Shown here one piece after another: positions 46,361 through 57,773 of a stretch of DNA of 64,000 nt; position 1 is the stretch's first letter, and every line of letters begins with the position of its first letter. The DNA comes from Pseudopithomyces maydicus (Eukaryota; Ascomycota; Dothideomycetes; Pleosporales; Didymosphaeriaceae), in assembly GCA_026873275.1 (NCBI GenBank), contig JANTUC010000013.1:1426001-1490000 (forward strand). Direction: 5' to 3'. Under the pieces are notes generated by a model, which saw only the letters and a list, made by a program, of their open reading frames with translations, ran no database searches and was not told the DNA's origin. The position numbers were made by a program, and so were the translations under genes.

Positions 46361-48096
46361 TCAAGCAACCTTCCCCTCCTCATGCACCACCTCCGCGTCC
46401 CCCTTCCTATCCAAATCCTCGGGCAGCGTCCCCAACGCCCTCTCCCCAAACAGCAAATCAATCTCCTCGAGCGAAAGCTGCTTCGTCTCCTTCCACAGGA
46501 AGAAGATAACCGGCAGCGTAACCAGCAGATTCCAGGCCACGAAGATGAAGTAAAACTTGTACGTGATGTCCGCGAGCGCAATGGGGCTCACCTGGCTCCA
46601 CACGGTGCTCACGAGCCAGTTTCCGATACCCGTCGCGAAGGCGGAGCCCCGGCCGCGGATGCTCAGCGGCATGATCTCGGACGCGTAGACCCACGAGATG
46701 GGGCCGAAGGAGCACGAGAAGATGGCGGAGACGCAGAAGATGAAGAAGACGCCGGCGATGGAGAGGCTGTCTTTGCGGGAGCCCGTCGCGGAGGGGATCT
46801 GCGAGCCGATGGCGGCCTCGCAGACGAGCGCGATGGAGATGCCGATGGTGCCGAAGAGGAGGGGCTTGCGGCGGCCGACGCGGTCGAGGATGAAGGTGAT
46901 GAAGAAGGCGTTGAAGACGGGGCCGACGACGTTGTAGATGCCCGTGACGAGGAGGTTGCGTTTGCCGGTGATGCCGAGATTCTCGTACATGACCGTCTGG
47001 TAGTAGCCGATGACATTGATGCTGGGGGAGTGGTCAGCTGGGATTCAGTGTTGTGGAGATGTATGACCCCCAAGGTCTGTCCAACAGTCGGATACCCCCA
47101 AATCATTGGTTCCGCAGCTCTATAGCTGTGCAGAGTTGGGAATGACTTACCCAGTCATCTGCGTGAAAACCTGCATGAAGGTTGCGTGCAGCAGGCGGGT
47201 GCGCCACTGCTTGACCTTGAACATGATGAGCCAGCCCGGGGCTGTGACGGCCTTTTCCGCCTCGATGGTGGTCTTGATCTCGTGGAATTGCGCCTGGATG
47301 TCGTCCTCGTTCCGGCCGTTGTAATGGAGTCTGTGCAGAACCTCGAGGGCCTCGTCGGCACGATCTGTCTCCACGAGATAGCGGGGCGACTCGGGGAAGA
47401 ACATGATGCCGAAGATGATGATCAAGCACGGGATGCATTGGAATCCAAGAGGGAAGCGCCAAGAGAACGAACTCGTCTCGGGGACATGGGCAGAACCATA
47501 TCCCACCCACGTGGAAACGATGAAACCAATGCCAATCATCTGCTGGGTGATGCCGACAATCAGACCTGATCCCCATCAGCACCATTTCAGGGTTTCACAA
47601 TCGGAATAAGTCAGAGATACCATACCTCGCTTGGACGGATGAGCACATTCAGACTGGTAGATTGGAACAGACATAGACAGGACGCCAACAGCCCAGCCGG
47701 CAAGAATGCGGCCCACGAGAATCATAGCCAGATTCTGGGCGCCGGACTGCATCGCGGCGCCCACCAAGTTGATGACAGCCCCCAGTAGCACAGTCCATCT
47801 GCGACCGAGACTGTCCATGGTAAAGCCTCCCCTGCTCGGTGTTAGCTGGCGCCCAGCTCCGCCATGCGCGCGCTGGACCGTACATACATCAAGGAGCCGA
47901 ACACGGCGCCGCCCGAGAAGGTCGAGTTGATGGCCCCGATGATGGCCGTCTTCGGGTTCGTGTTGAAGAAGGCCAGGAAGTGAGGGGACTGGATCACGTC
48001 CGTCATGACGCCGCTGTCATATCCGAAGAGGAAACTGCCTGTGCCGGCGAAGATGGCAAGGCCAATGTTGAACCACAGCCCCATGATGGCGAGCAC
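46361..48096 (-). CDS. MFS sugar transporter
   Basis: Twelve-helix sugar porter of the major facilitator superfamily. Four exons on the minus strand, 48096-47888, 47831-47626, 47565-47151 and 47021-46361, give 496 aa with all phases closing. Family motifs: GSFLFGYDSGVMTDVI in helix 1, DSLGRRWTVLLG after helix 2, GRILAGWAVGVLSMSVPIYQ with the PIYQSE form of the PESPR-linked helix 4-5 motif, FPESPRYLVETDRADEAL before the central loop, INVIGYYQTVMYENLG in helix 7, DRVGRRKPLL after helix 8, and the ETK end signature FFLWKETKQLSLEEIDLLFG. The N-terminus could start at ATG 48096 or 48084. It is transcribed divergently from the secreted GH3 gene and lies upstream of the GH31 gene, so it probably imports the oligosaccharide or sugar released outside. 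The exact sugar is not evident. Confidence 0.93.
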
Positions 48097-48748
48097 GAGC
48101 TATGCTATGCTTCTCTATCCGGGGAAGAGGAGACAGAAGAACGGGGCACGTCGGGTGGACGACACAGCGCGGTGGGAAGACAGAGGTATAAGCATGTCGT
48201 GCCGTCCTGTCGCTTCAGCCAGCAGGATTCAAGGGCGGAATGCAATCCCTAGTCTCCATGAGCATCTTGTCGACAGGCTCCGCGACAGGCCCAGCAACTG
48301 GCTCATGTGACGGCGCGCTGCACGGTGGTGCCAGAGTGTGGGGAGGGAGTCGAGGGCAACGGCTGGGGTTGGTGTAGGCGGGGTTCGCCCGGGGCGAGTA
48401 GTTCCGCCAATCGAGTCGCGGCTGCCGTGGTAATCCCTGGGGCAATGGACGCCGAGCATGCACCGCCTAACAACCTCGTTCACCGTGTCTCCGCGCACCC
48501 GACAGCATGGAGCATGGAGCGTCGTCGCCAGGAAGAAATAGATTGCAGCGGGCAAGCGATCTGCGCCAGTGCGAGCAAGAGATGGACTATTGCCCTTGCA
48601 GATGGGCCCGGCAAAAGACGTGCAGCGAGCCATTTCCTGGTCGGCGGAGAATTGTACCTGGAAGAAATATTGCCTGGACGTGTAACCGCCATAACTATCG
48701 AGGGCGCCGCTGTCATCGTGGCTTCGACGCAGGAGGCAGCAATTCGCA
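48097..48748. promoter_or_regulatory. shared divergent promoter of transporter and GH3 genes
   Basis: 652 nt separate the two starts, so one regulator could control both. No XlnR-type or CreA-type site is claimed, since single short motifs of this kind are uninformative without a search. Confidence 0.45.
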
Positions 48749-51503
48749 ATGCTTTCTCCCCCTCCTCAAGGCCGCTCTGGCCCTCCTCCTCACGGCAGCT
48801 CCCGTGGCCTCTTACGACCTCGCTCGCAGACGGGCCGCCGCCAATGCCACGTACAGAGACCCCAATGCCTCGGTGGACGACCGCGTGGCCGACCTCCTCT
48901 CGCGGATGACCATCGAGGAGAAGACGGCCCAGCTGGTCCAGGGTGACTTCTCCAACTGGATCAACACCACGTCCAACGCGTTCAATTCCACGGGACTGGC
49001 CTGGAACATGGCCAATCGAGCCGGCCAGTTCTACGTAGGATACGCCGTCCCGCAGCCGTGGATCGCAGAGGGCGTCCGCAAAGCGCAGGACTACCTCGTG
49101 AACAACACCACGCTGGGCATCCCAGCCTTCGTCCAGACCGAAGGCATCCACGGCCTCCTCATCGGCAACGCCACCGTCTTCAACAGCCCCATCGCCCAAG
49201 CCTCTTCTTGGAACACGGACCTCATCGAGCAGATGGCGCGCATCATCGCCGACGAGTCCAAAGCCATCGGCGTCAACCAGATCTTCGCGCCCCTGGCCGA
49301 CCTCGCGCGCGAGCTCCGCTTCGGCCGCGTCGAGGAGACCTACGGCGAGGACCCGCATCTCGTCGGCGAAATGGCCTACAGCTACGTCGTCGGCATGCAA
49401 GCCCACAACGTGAGCGCCACCATCAAGCACTTCGCCGCCTTCTCCGCCCCGGAGCAAGGCCTCAACACGGGCCCCGTCCACGGCGGCGAGCGCGAGCTCC
49501 GCACCACCTGGCTGCCGGCCTTCAGACGGGCCATCATCGACGCCGGCGCCTACAGCATCATGGGCTCGTACAACTCGTACGACGGCATGCCCACCATCAC
49601 CGACCCCCACCTCATGACCGACATCCTCCGCGACGAATGGGGCTACAAGTACTGGCTCACGTCCGACGCCGGCGCCACCGACCGCATATGCTGCCAATTC
49701 CGCATGTGCAGCTGCAAGCCCGTGGCCTCTGGCAAGCCCAAGGTGGACTCTGACGCCATCACGCTGCTTGCGCTCCCCGCGGGCAACGACGTCGAGATGG
49801 GCGGCGGCAGCTACAGTTTCCAGCGCATCCCGCAGCTCGTGGAAGCCGGGAAGCTGGACGTGGACGTCGTCGACACGGCTGTTGCGCGGCAGCTGCGCGC
49901 CAAGTTTGCCCTGGGCTTGTTCGAGAACCCCTATCCGGGGCTGGGCAACGGGACGGCGGCGCAGAACGGCACGTATCCTGCCATTCATACGGAGAAGGCG
50001 GTTGCGCTTGCGAGGAAGCTCGATACCGAGTCGATTGTGATGCTGGAGAACAGGAACAAGACACTCCCGCTGAAACGGGATGCTCACATTGCCGTCATTG
50101 GGCCCATGACTGACTTTGTAAATGTGAGTTTTCTCAGATTCTTTTCTCCATGCTAGTCTTTGCATTCCTTTTACTTCTCTGGTTCTCCTTCTTTTCTCTC
50201 CCCTTCTTTTTATATCTTCCTTTTTCTCTTCCTTCCCTTCTTCTCCTTTTCCTCTTTTCACTCCCCCTTCTCCTTCTCCTTTTCCCCCTTCTCCCCCTCC
50301 CCTATTTTATCCTCCTTCTTCCTCTTCCTCCTTCTTTTTCTTTCTCCCCTCCCCCTCCCCCTCCCCAAAGCTAACCCCACCCAGTTCGGCGACTACGTCG
50401 TCCACCGCGCGCAATACTCCCCTCCAACATCAACCCCCTGCAAGGCATCCGATCCGCCTCCACCGGACGCATCACGCACGCCCGCGGCTGCGCCCCTGGT
50501 CCACAGACTCATCCGGCATCCCCGCCGCGGTGCGCGCCGCCTCGGAAGCCGACGCCGCCGTCGTGGTCGTGGGCACGTGGTCGCGGGACCAGGGGGAGCT
50601 GTGGACGGGGGCCAACGCGACGACGGGCGAGCACATCGACGTCGATTCGCTGGATCTGGTCGGGGCGCAGCGGCCGCTGGTCGAGGCTGTGATAGCGACG
50701 GGGAAGCCCGTGGTGCTTGTTTTCCAGTCTGGGAAGCCGGTTACGGAGCCGGGGCTTGTGCGGGCGGCGGGGGCGGTGCTGCAGCAGTTTTATGCGGGGG
50801 AGACGGGCGGCGCGGCGCTCGCGGATGTGTTGTTTGGGATTGAGAATCCGAGCGGTGAGTACCGTATTTGCTTGTCCATTGCGAATCATCGGCCTGGCTT
50901 GGTTTCCATTCTCCTTTAGCCATCCCATCCCACTAACGACTCGCAGGCAAACTCCCCGTTTCCATCCCCCACTCTTCCACCACCCTCCCCGTGTTCTACG
51001 ACTACCTCAACTCGGGCCGCTACGCCGGTGGAACCTCCTCCTCAGCAGGCTACATTCTCCCCAACGGCACCCTCCACTTCGGTGCCAGCTACGCGCTCAA
51101 CACGCCGCAGCCTCTGTACCCCTTCGGCCACGGCCTCTCGTACTCGAACTTCACGTATGGGGATCTCCGTCTGAGTAGCAAGGAGCTGAGCGCCACGTCA
51201 AAGTTGACGGCGAGCGTCAAAGTAACGAACACGAGCCCAGTAGATGGCAAGGAGGTGGTTCAGTTCTACGTGCAGGATGTGCTGGCTTCGGTGGCGGTGC
51301 CGAACAAGTCGTTGCGAGGATTCAAGAAGGTCGACGTGAAGGCGGGCGAGACGGTAGAGGTGAGTGTCGAGATGGAGGTCGGGGAGTGGGGCGTTTGGGA
51401 CAGGCGGATGAAGTACGTGGTTGAGGAAGGGGAATTCGTTGTGTGGGTGGGGGCAAGCTCGCAGGATCTGAGGGGCAACGCTACGGTGGTGGTGGGCAAG
51501 TAG
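48749..51503 (+). CDS. secreted GH3 beta-glycosidase, three frameshifts
   Basis: Secreted glycoside hydrolase family 3 enzyme (beta-glucosidase or beta-xylosidase; the linkage is not resolved), about 800 aa. Exons: 48749-50123, 50385-50854 and 50947-51503. A signal peptide follows the ATG once the C5 run 48758-48762 is read as one base too long. The GH3 N-terminal barrel has VDDRVADLLSRMTIEEKTAQ, GIPAFVQTEGIHGL, VNQIFAPLADLARELRFGRV, EETYGEDPHLVGEMA, ATIKHFAAFS and the nucleophile in YWLTSDAGATDRI. The second domain shows AVVVVGTWSRDQGELW and PVVLVFQSGKPV, and the C-terminal FnIII-like domain has YPFGHGLSYSNFTYG. Exon 2 needs two single-base additions, at CCCC 50419-50422 and CCCC 50493-50496. 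With these the coding total is 801 codons. Many N-x-T/S sites agree with secretion. Confidence 0.92.
50124..50384 (+). other. unusually long, nearly pure pyrimidine intron in the GH3 gene
   Basis: The 261-nt intron begins GTGAGT and ends CCCAG. From about 50158 to 50370 it is almost all C and T in CTTTT, CCTTCTC and CCCTCC blocks. Most introns in the window are 45-130 nt. Confidence 0.85.
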
Positions 51504-53140
51504 GTAGATGGAACGGAGGCACCGGAGCAGCGTAAAGACTAGCTGAGAATTTTATAACGTTTGGTCCGTCGCTACGGACGGGCGCAGTATGTATGTACTA
51601 TGCGTACATGCAAGCGTGGGTGTGTCTGCTCACGGGACTATCCACCCTACGAGAGCCATAGAACCATGTAAACGAAGAAACCTATGTTTATGGATTGGCC
51701 AAGTCGCGTACGGGAGGGAGATGGAGAGCTTCATACCGATGGGCATCGCCAGAATGAACAGCACGAGAACCCACACCCATCCCGGGTTCTCACGCACCCT
51801 AGACCAACGAAACACAGCAGCGTCTCGTCCTAGTCCCTTCGGGGCATCCATCTCGTCACGGGAATCGAAGACGTCGTCTCGGGCCTCAACCATGTCTCCG
51901 CGCCAACCGGCCTTGGTGTTTCCCTCCCCCTTGGCCATGGCGGTAAGGATGTCGACGGTAGCGGATAGCTGGGTCGGTAGCGAATGGAGTGGGGACGAAT
52001 GCTGGAGCAATGCGGCTTTGACGGAGGCGAAGAGGAGGAGGAGACGGGAAGCCGGGGCCATCCTGGGGAAGCTGGATGGGTGGTGTTACCGTCCTGGTCG
52101 AGTGTTGTTGCCGTTAAAGTTGGGTGGTGCTATCAGCTGCGCTGGGTGGTGTTGCCATTTGTGCTGGGTGCTACTGCCCCAAGTGCTGGGTGCTCTTGCC
52201 ATCTGTGTGAAGGCCACTTGCCATATCCGTCACGTGCTCCTGCCATCTGGAAGGACAGCGGAAGGAGCGTGGTAGCTCATGGCAGTCACGACCCCCCAAC
52301 CTTGCCCAGGCGAAGCCTTGAAATCGTGGACCCTTGGGCCATGTGCATTCACACAATGACCTTGTCACGACTGGGGCGGACACGATCTGGAGTTTGTCTG
52401 TGGTGAAGGCGCACAGGACGATGAGCGTTGGGTTGGGAGATCGGCGGAGGAGGACATGGAATGGCAAGCAAAGCAGCCAGGACGGACCCTGTCGACATAA
52501 CGCCACCAAGCAGATCATCCTCGGCCGCGATTGACGGATCTGAGGGATTTCTGCCGAATGGAGCAGTTTCAGACTGGGTAGGGTGCGGCTGGGCAGGGAT
52601 GGCGGGCGCTGGCTCGCCTGGGTAAAAGTCGGCAGACCGCCAGTCGGGACCGTAGTCTACCAGAGAGCGCAGAGTGCATACATACTTAGATAGACGACTA
52701 TCCACAGTGCAGGGTGATTCCAGATGAGATGGGTGGATTGGTGAGGCTTGAGCAGTGTCAAGCCACACCGGCCAGGCTCCACACAATCGACCGATACCAT
52801 GCTACAACCCAATGATCCATCTCGTGCATCGCAGCTATTGTGTCGCTGTCTGCAAGGCCGTGTCGACCTCGAAAGCTTGGAAATGATGATTGGCACAGGC
52901 ATTCGCCCATGACGTCCGTGATCTGCTGCCCCGGTGCAGCGACACGGACGGCCTGTTTCCCGCAGCCATGCACGCCTAGCAGCGCTTGCCTCAACCCTCC
53001 TCTTGCCATTTTGCCATTCTTCCCTCCGTGCCGTGTTGTTCTTCTCGCTCCCCGTTCATGTAACTTCACGAGCATTCACGCGTCACATCCACGCGTCGCA
53101 CACCGTCGCGACACAGCTGCACCAAGGGAGGAGGGCTCCG
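51504..53140. other. intergenic, degenerate repeats, one weak open frame
   Basis: About 1.6 kb between two plus-strand genes. Imperfect GCTGGGTGNTNNTGCC units occur several times between about 52075 and 52205. The right end is pyrimidine-rich and should hold the Spo71-like promoter. One minus-strand open frame is described separately. Confidence 0.5.
51630..52061 (-). CDS. possible 143-aa single-TM protein, unrecognised
   Basis: I do not recognise this frame. It begins MAPASRLLLLFASVKAALLQ, a possible signal or anchor, has an acidic middle (VEARDDVFDSRDEMDAPKGL) and one clear hydrophobic helix WVWVLVLFILAMPIGMKLSI. The sequence is not low complexity, which favours a real gene over a repeat artefact. 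It lies alone, 3' to the GH3 gene and on the other strand. It could be the conserved end of a small membrane protein or a chance frame. Confidence 0.35.
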   Translation of the reverse strand: MAPASRLLLLFASVKAALLQHSSPLHSLPTQLSATVDILTAMAKGEGNTKAGWRGDMVEARDDVFDSRDEMDAPKGLGRDAAVFRWSRVRENPGWVWVLVLFILAMPIGMKLSISLPYATWPIHKHRFLRLHGSMALVGWIVP

Positions 53141-56100
53141 ATGCCCGAACCACACACCCACCCATGGCACCATGCCCCTGACATCGCATCGCTCTCGCCA
53201 GACTCGTACACTGCCCAGCGCCTGGTGAGCCTGCTGCCCTGCGACCCTCCAACGAACCGCCACTGACGCGAGCAGCGACACGCCACCCCCGACCACCTCC
53301 ACCTCACCTCGCGCCGCTTCTTCATCGGCCCCATCCCGGTACCCAGCCCCGCCATGCTTCGCCCGCCAGCACTGATGCATGCGTACAGGAGGGATGGCTG
53401 AAGACGCACCGCCGTGACTGGTACAAGCACCACCTGCACATCAACTACTCGACCCGCATCTCCACCTTCTCGTCCACCGACCGCCGCGGCTCGCGCGACC
53501 GCCGCCTGACCGGCATCGACGGCCCCAGCACCTCCGCCCTCTTCCAGCACAGCTTCCCGCAGCCCGACGAACTCGACGCAGAGGAGGAGGAGGACGCCCA
53601 GAATGGGGGGTAGCCCAGCACGCCGGGCAACGACCGCGCCTGCCCGCCCTGCAGATTCCTCGGGGGAGGCCCAGAAGGACCAGGTCCAGTCGCCAGAGGA
53701 GGAAGAGTTCGTCGACGCCGTGTCCGAGCCTGACGATGACCTGCGCGTGTACACGCACCAAGAAGGCCCCGACGAGGACGCCGACGAGGGCCCCTCCGCT
53801 CCGAGGCCTGCCCGCCGCACAAGCACAAAGTCTTTCGTGACCGCCTCGTCTGTTCCCGCCGCCTCCCCCGACAGCGACAACGAGGCCATACCCTTCCCGC
53901 ACCGAGACCAGGCACAGGCAAGTGGCTTACAAGTTCCTTCTGGCTCCGAAGTCGCCGAAAGCAAGAGCTTGGGCAAGAGGCCGCTGTCCACCGCCGAGAG
54001 CACCAGTTGCGGAGAGCCCTCGGTAGATGCTGTGTCTACCACGTCGTTGCTGCGCAAGGCTGACAGTCAGAAGGCTCCCCATGGCTCTGCACCCTCACCT
54101 CCGGCCCAGGGCATATTGGTCAAGCCGAAGAAGAACAAGTCGCAACAGATGGGGTCGTCCGATCCCAACAGCTCTCCGCTCGACCGCGTTGGCGAATCCT
54201 TCTCACGTCGAAAGTCCACGCTGCGGAATCTGGTCAAGTTCGATATCCCGGAGGACTCGAAGCGTGCGTCCATTCATTTCCGGGCCAAGCAGGCGCAGAT
54301 GACGGTCCAGCGCGCGTCCACGAAGTTGAGGAGAAAGAAGATCAAGGATGGCCTCATAGTGAAAATGGAGCGCATGCTTGTGCGCGTTGACGAGGCGGGG
54401 AGAGAGGTGCCCGACGACTTTGACGAGAACGGGAGCCAAAAGATTGATTCCAGGGTGAAGGACAAGTGGAGAGAGTACATGGTCGTGTGTCGACATAGCG
54501 AGTCGGAGGATGCTGACTTCGTGCTGCAAATATACAAGACGAGGGTAAGCTCGGATGCTGCTACGCGAGACGCTGTGTGCTGATCATGGACAGGTCATCC
54601 CCGAAATCGAAGAGCCGAATGCCAGCAAGAACGCCGCTTATCAGATACCACTCGGACGCAAGATATCAAAAGTCAACCTGTACTCTTCTTTGGATAAGTC
54701 TGTCGTGGTCTGGATGCCTGTGTCCAGGGGCACGAGAATCTTCATCATGCAGGCGCGGACCGCTTCAAATGCCGTGGAATGGTACACTTTCCTCCGCAAC
54801 GTCATGGGCTGGAGACGCGCATCGGAGCTTCAAATCAACGTGCCGGACATGAGTGTCAGTCTGCGTATATGTGATCCCTTCAGGAAGCTCGAAGCATCCC
54901 AGAAGGAAGCTCAGGAAGCCACTGATTCCGACAACGAAGAGGCAATCTTGAAGACGATGCAAGAGGAACAGGCAGTTGCCCAAGCCCTGGTCTCAAAATG
55001 TCTCGATCAGCTGGATGGCTCGCCAGAGTGGGCAGACATACTCGATTCCTGGATTAGAAATCAGCGGATAGGACTCGCTTGGAAACGTTACGACCGTCTT
55101 GAATGGATACACGGAGCGAACGAGCGCAAGATGTACGGCACCATCGCCATGGCCAAGTCGCACGAGCTGGAACTTCGGCCTAAGACGCACTACCCGACGA
55201 CGGCAGTGACCCGCAAGAAGCATAGAACGCTGACCGAACCAGTGCCGGTGGAAGGCTTTCTCATCCGGCTCACGAGTCAGCGCGGACGAGCGAGGCGGCT
55301 CGGTCTGATGTACCACAAACAGTTATACTTTGCTACGCATGATCAGTTCCTCGTGTTCTCGCGACCGACCAACGCGACTCCGCCGCCGCCCCCTAAGATG
55401 CCGGCGTCGGACCAGGGAGCTGTTCCGACGGCTCGCGCTATCAAGGAGAAGACGCCCGACACGTGGGCTATTAATCCATATCCCGTCAAAGATAATCACA
55501 TTGAATGGCTATTGGAAGGCCACTCGGGTACAGCAGAAATCCAAAGGTTGTACGATGAAGACGCAATGGACGAGGCCCAGCGCAAGTGTCAGAATCTCCT
55601 CAGCTGCGACGGCTACATCGATCTGGCTCAGGTCGCCAAAGTTCGAAAGACGCATTTGGGGGCATCACCGGTCGATGACCAGATCGAATCCGGATCCGAG
55701 GTGGATTTTGACGATGAGGTGGATGAGTCGACCAGGGACGATGGAGTAACCAAAGAAGTCGACATTGATCGCACATTCGAGCTTGTGATGCGCAATGGGT
55801 TAATCATTCGTTTACAGGTAGATCTCTCCTCCCCAACTTGCGCCACCTTGCCATGCTGACAGAGACAGGCTGCCGACAAGCAGCGCCGGAAAGAATGGAT
55901 CAAGCACCTCCGCGCGCTCGCAAAATACTGGAAATTCCGCACCGCCTCCGACATCACCCTCTACAAGACGACCCGCGCCCGCAATCTCTCCGCACTCAAC
56001 ATTGACGAGGAAGCCGAAGCCTACGTCGGCCAGTTCGCCAAGAAATGGGAAGTCACGCAGTCTTTTGCATCTCCACTACTCTACAACATGTGCGGCATCG

Positions 56101-56957
56101 CTTCATGCCGCAGCATCCACATGAGCGGCCCTCTCTACCGCAAGCCCCGCATCCACGCACCCTTCACCCGCTGCAGCGTCCTCCTCGCAGCCGGCACCCT
56201 CCTCCTCTTCCACGACGTCCTGCGCTCCTCCACAGGCAAACAACTAGCGCACATCCACCACGAGCGCATGGCCAACCTCGACCTCCGCGACTGCTACGTC
56301 TACTCGGGCCTCCTCACCGACTCGGACCTCCTCTACCAGAACCAGACCTTCGACTCCAACAAGCCGGGCCACCACGCCCTGCCCAAGATCTACCTGGACG
56401 ACGGCTGGACCAGCACCGACGAGGACGTGATGACCACCTTTGTGGTCTGGCACGGGAAGAGCAAGAGCTGGTTCCGCGCAGAGGAGGGCGCGGGCGAGGG
56501 CGAGCAGGATGCGAGGAGGGGGAAGAGGACCAAGTTGAAGCGCGTGGCGAAGCTGGGGAGTACGGGCCGGAGCGTGGTGTTCAGGGCGAGGAGTAGGGCG
56601 GAGAGGGATCATTGGGTGTTGGCTATTCAGAATGAGATTGAGAAGGTGCAGGGGGGAGGGGCGAGGATTTTAGGATACAGGAGGCCGGGGGGTGGGGGTG
56701 GGGGAGTAGGGAGGGAGGGAGGGAGGGAGTGGGAATCTGGAGTGGAATGGATGAGGGGAGATGATGGGGATCCGGTATTTTTCTTCTTCTTCGTGGTAGT
56801 TGTTTTATATTGTATATACATAGACATATATTTAATCACGGTATATATAACTCATCCCTATCACATCACACCGCAAGACGAGACGAGACGAGTACGCGTT
56901 CGTGACCTGACCCAGTTCTCGACAAGGACCAGAGCGAGAGAGGCGTCAATCAAATAA
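53141..56957 (+). CDS. SPO71: Spo71/Mug56-like sporulation PH-domain protein, one frameshift
   Basis: Large cytosolic protein of the Spo71/Mug56 type, which in yeasts acts at the growing prospore membrane during spore formation. Five exons: 53141-53224, 53276-53338, 53389-54544, 54594-55817 and 55869-56957, about 1204 aa. The N-terminal sporulation-specific block reads TPDHLHLTSRRFFIGPIP then EGWLKTHRRDWYKHHLHINY across an intron. A disordered acidic segment follows, then RASIHFRAKQAQMTVQRAST. PH-like domains are seen around KWREYMVVCRHSESEDADFV to AVEWYTFLRNVMGW, around PVEGFLIRLTSQRGRARRLG to RKEWIKHLRALAKYW, and near the C-terminus where KSVVF-type strands end in RDHWVLAIQNEIEKV. One extra base is present at GGGGGG 53605-53610. 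The last 100 residues after ILGYRRPGGGGGG are hydrophobic and unnatural; a base change in that G tract would give a stop near 56727. Confidence 0.8.
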
Positions 56958-57773
56958 CTGCACTCTTTCTTTCTCTTTCTTTCTCTATGCGGTGTTTGAC
57001 CGAGGATCGTGTGGGGAGTAAGTAGGTAGGGAATTTCTAAGTGTCTTTCGTCTTACTCCCCTCCCTTTGCGCCTTTCTAGTCTTTCTAGCCTTTCGGGTT
57101 TTCGAGCTTTCAGGCCTTTCCCCGCGGTTGAAACGAGGGGGGGGGATGCGGGTTGGATCTTAGCTTAGCTGAGAGATACCTGGGATGGCATGGGATGGGA
57201 TGGCATGGCATGGCATGGCATGGCTCTCTCACCTACACCTACCTATAACACACACGTATGGTATGGTATGTGCGTCACTTACTTATAGCTCATAACTTAT
57301 AAGTCAACTTACCTCTTTACATGTCGTTTACCAGGCGCTCGTTTGCTGGGTTGATAATTTTACTTGGGTGTATTTATTTCTGTTTCTCTCGCTCTCTTAT
57401 TTGTATATATATATATGTGTGTGTATGCGTGTGTATCTACACGGGTTTATATATCTATATATATATTTAAATGTCTACCTACCTTTCTTGCTGCCTGCCT
57501 AGTAATATATAGGCACACACGCCTCTTCACGCAAGCTATCCACCTTTCCACACGACGAGCACGTTAGGTACCAGGCCACGCTGGTTATCTATCTACTGTA
57601 AGTAAAAGTGTGAATTCAGATTCAATGCGGTGCGTTGGCATTTTACTTACGAGCATGGTTAGGAGTGCGGGTTATATATATATACTGTGCTGGGAGGGAT
57701 ACTCACGTTCAAGAGCGTATCTCTCAGGTGTGCAGAAGTATAGACACAGGCATATACACGCAACAACCCCACC
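56958..57773. other. intergenic, simple repeats
   Basis: 816 nt with CTTT repeats near 56965-56985, CATGG repeats near 57190-57224, TA/GT repeats near 57400-57430 and several TATATA runs. No gene supported. Confidence 0.55.

Noticed and set aside
46382..47125. Plus-strand open frame of 247 codons rich in Asp/Glu/Ala/Gly
   Set aside because: Antisense to the MFS transporter, whose helices and motifs are clear.
48480..50261. Long minus-strand open frame of 593 codons
   Set aside because: It runs antisense to the GH3 gene, whose sense protein has clear motifs; the antisense product has only Arg/Gly/Val/Asp-biased composition. GC-rich coding DNA often gives such shadows.
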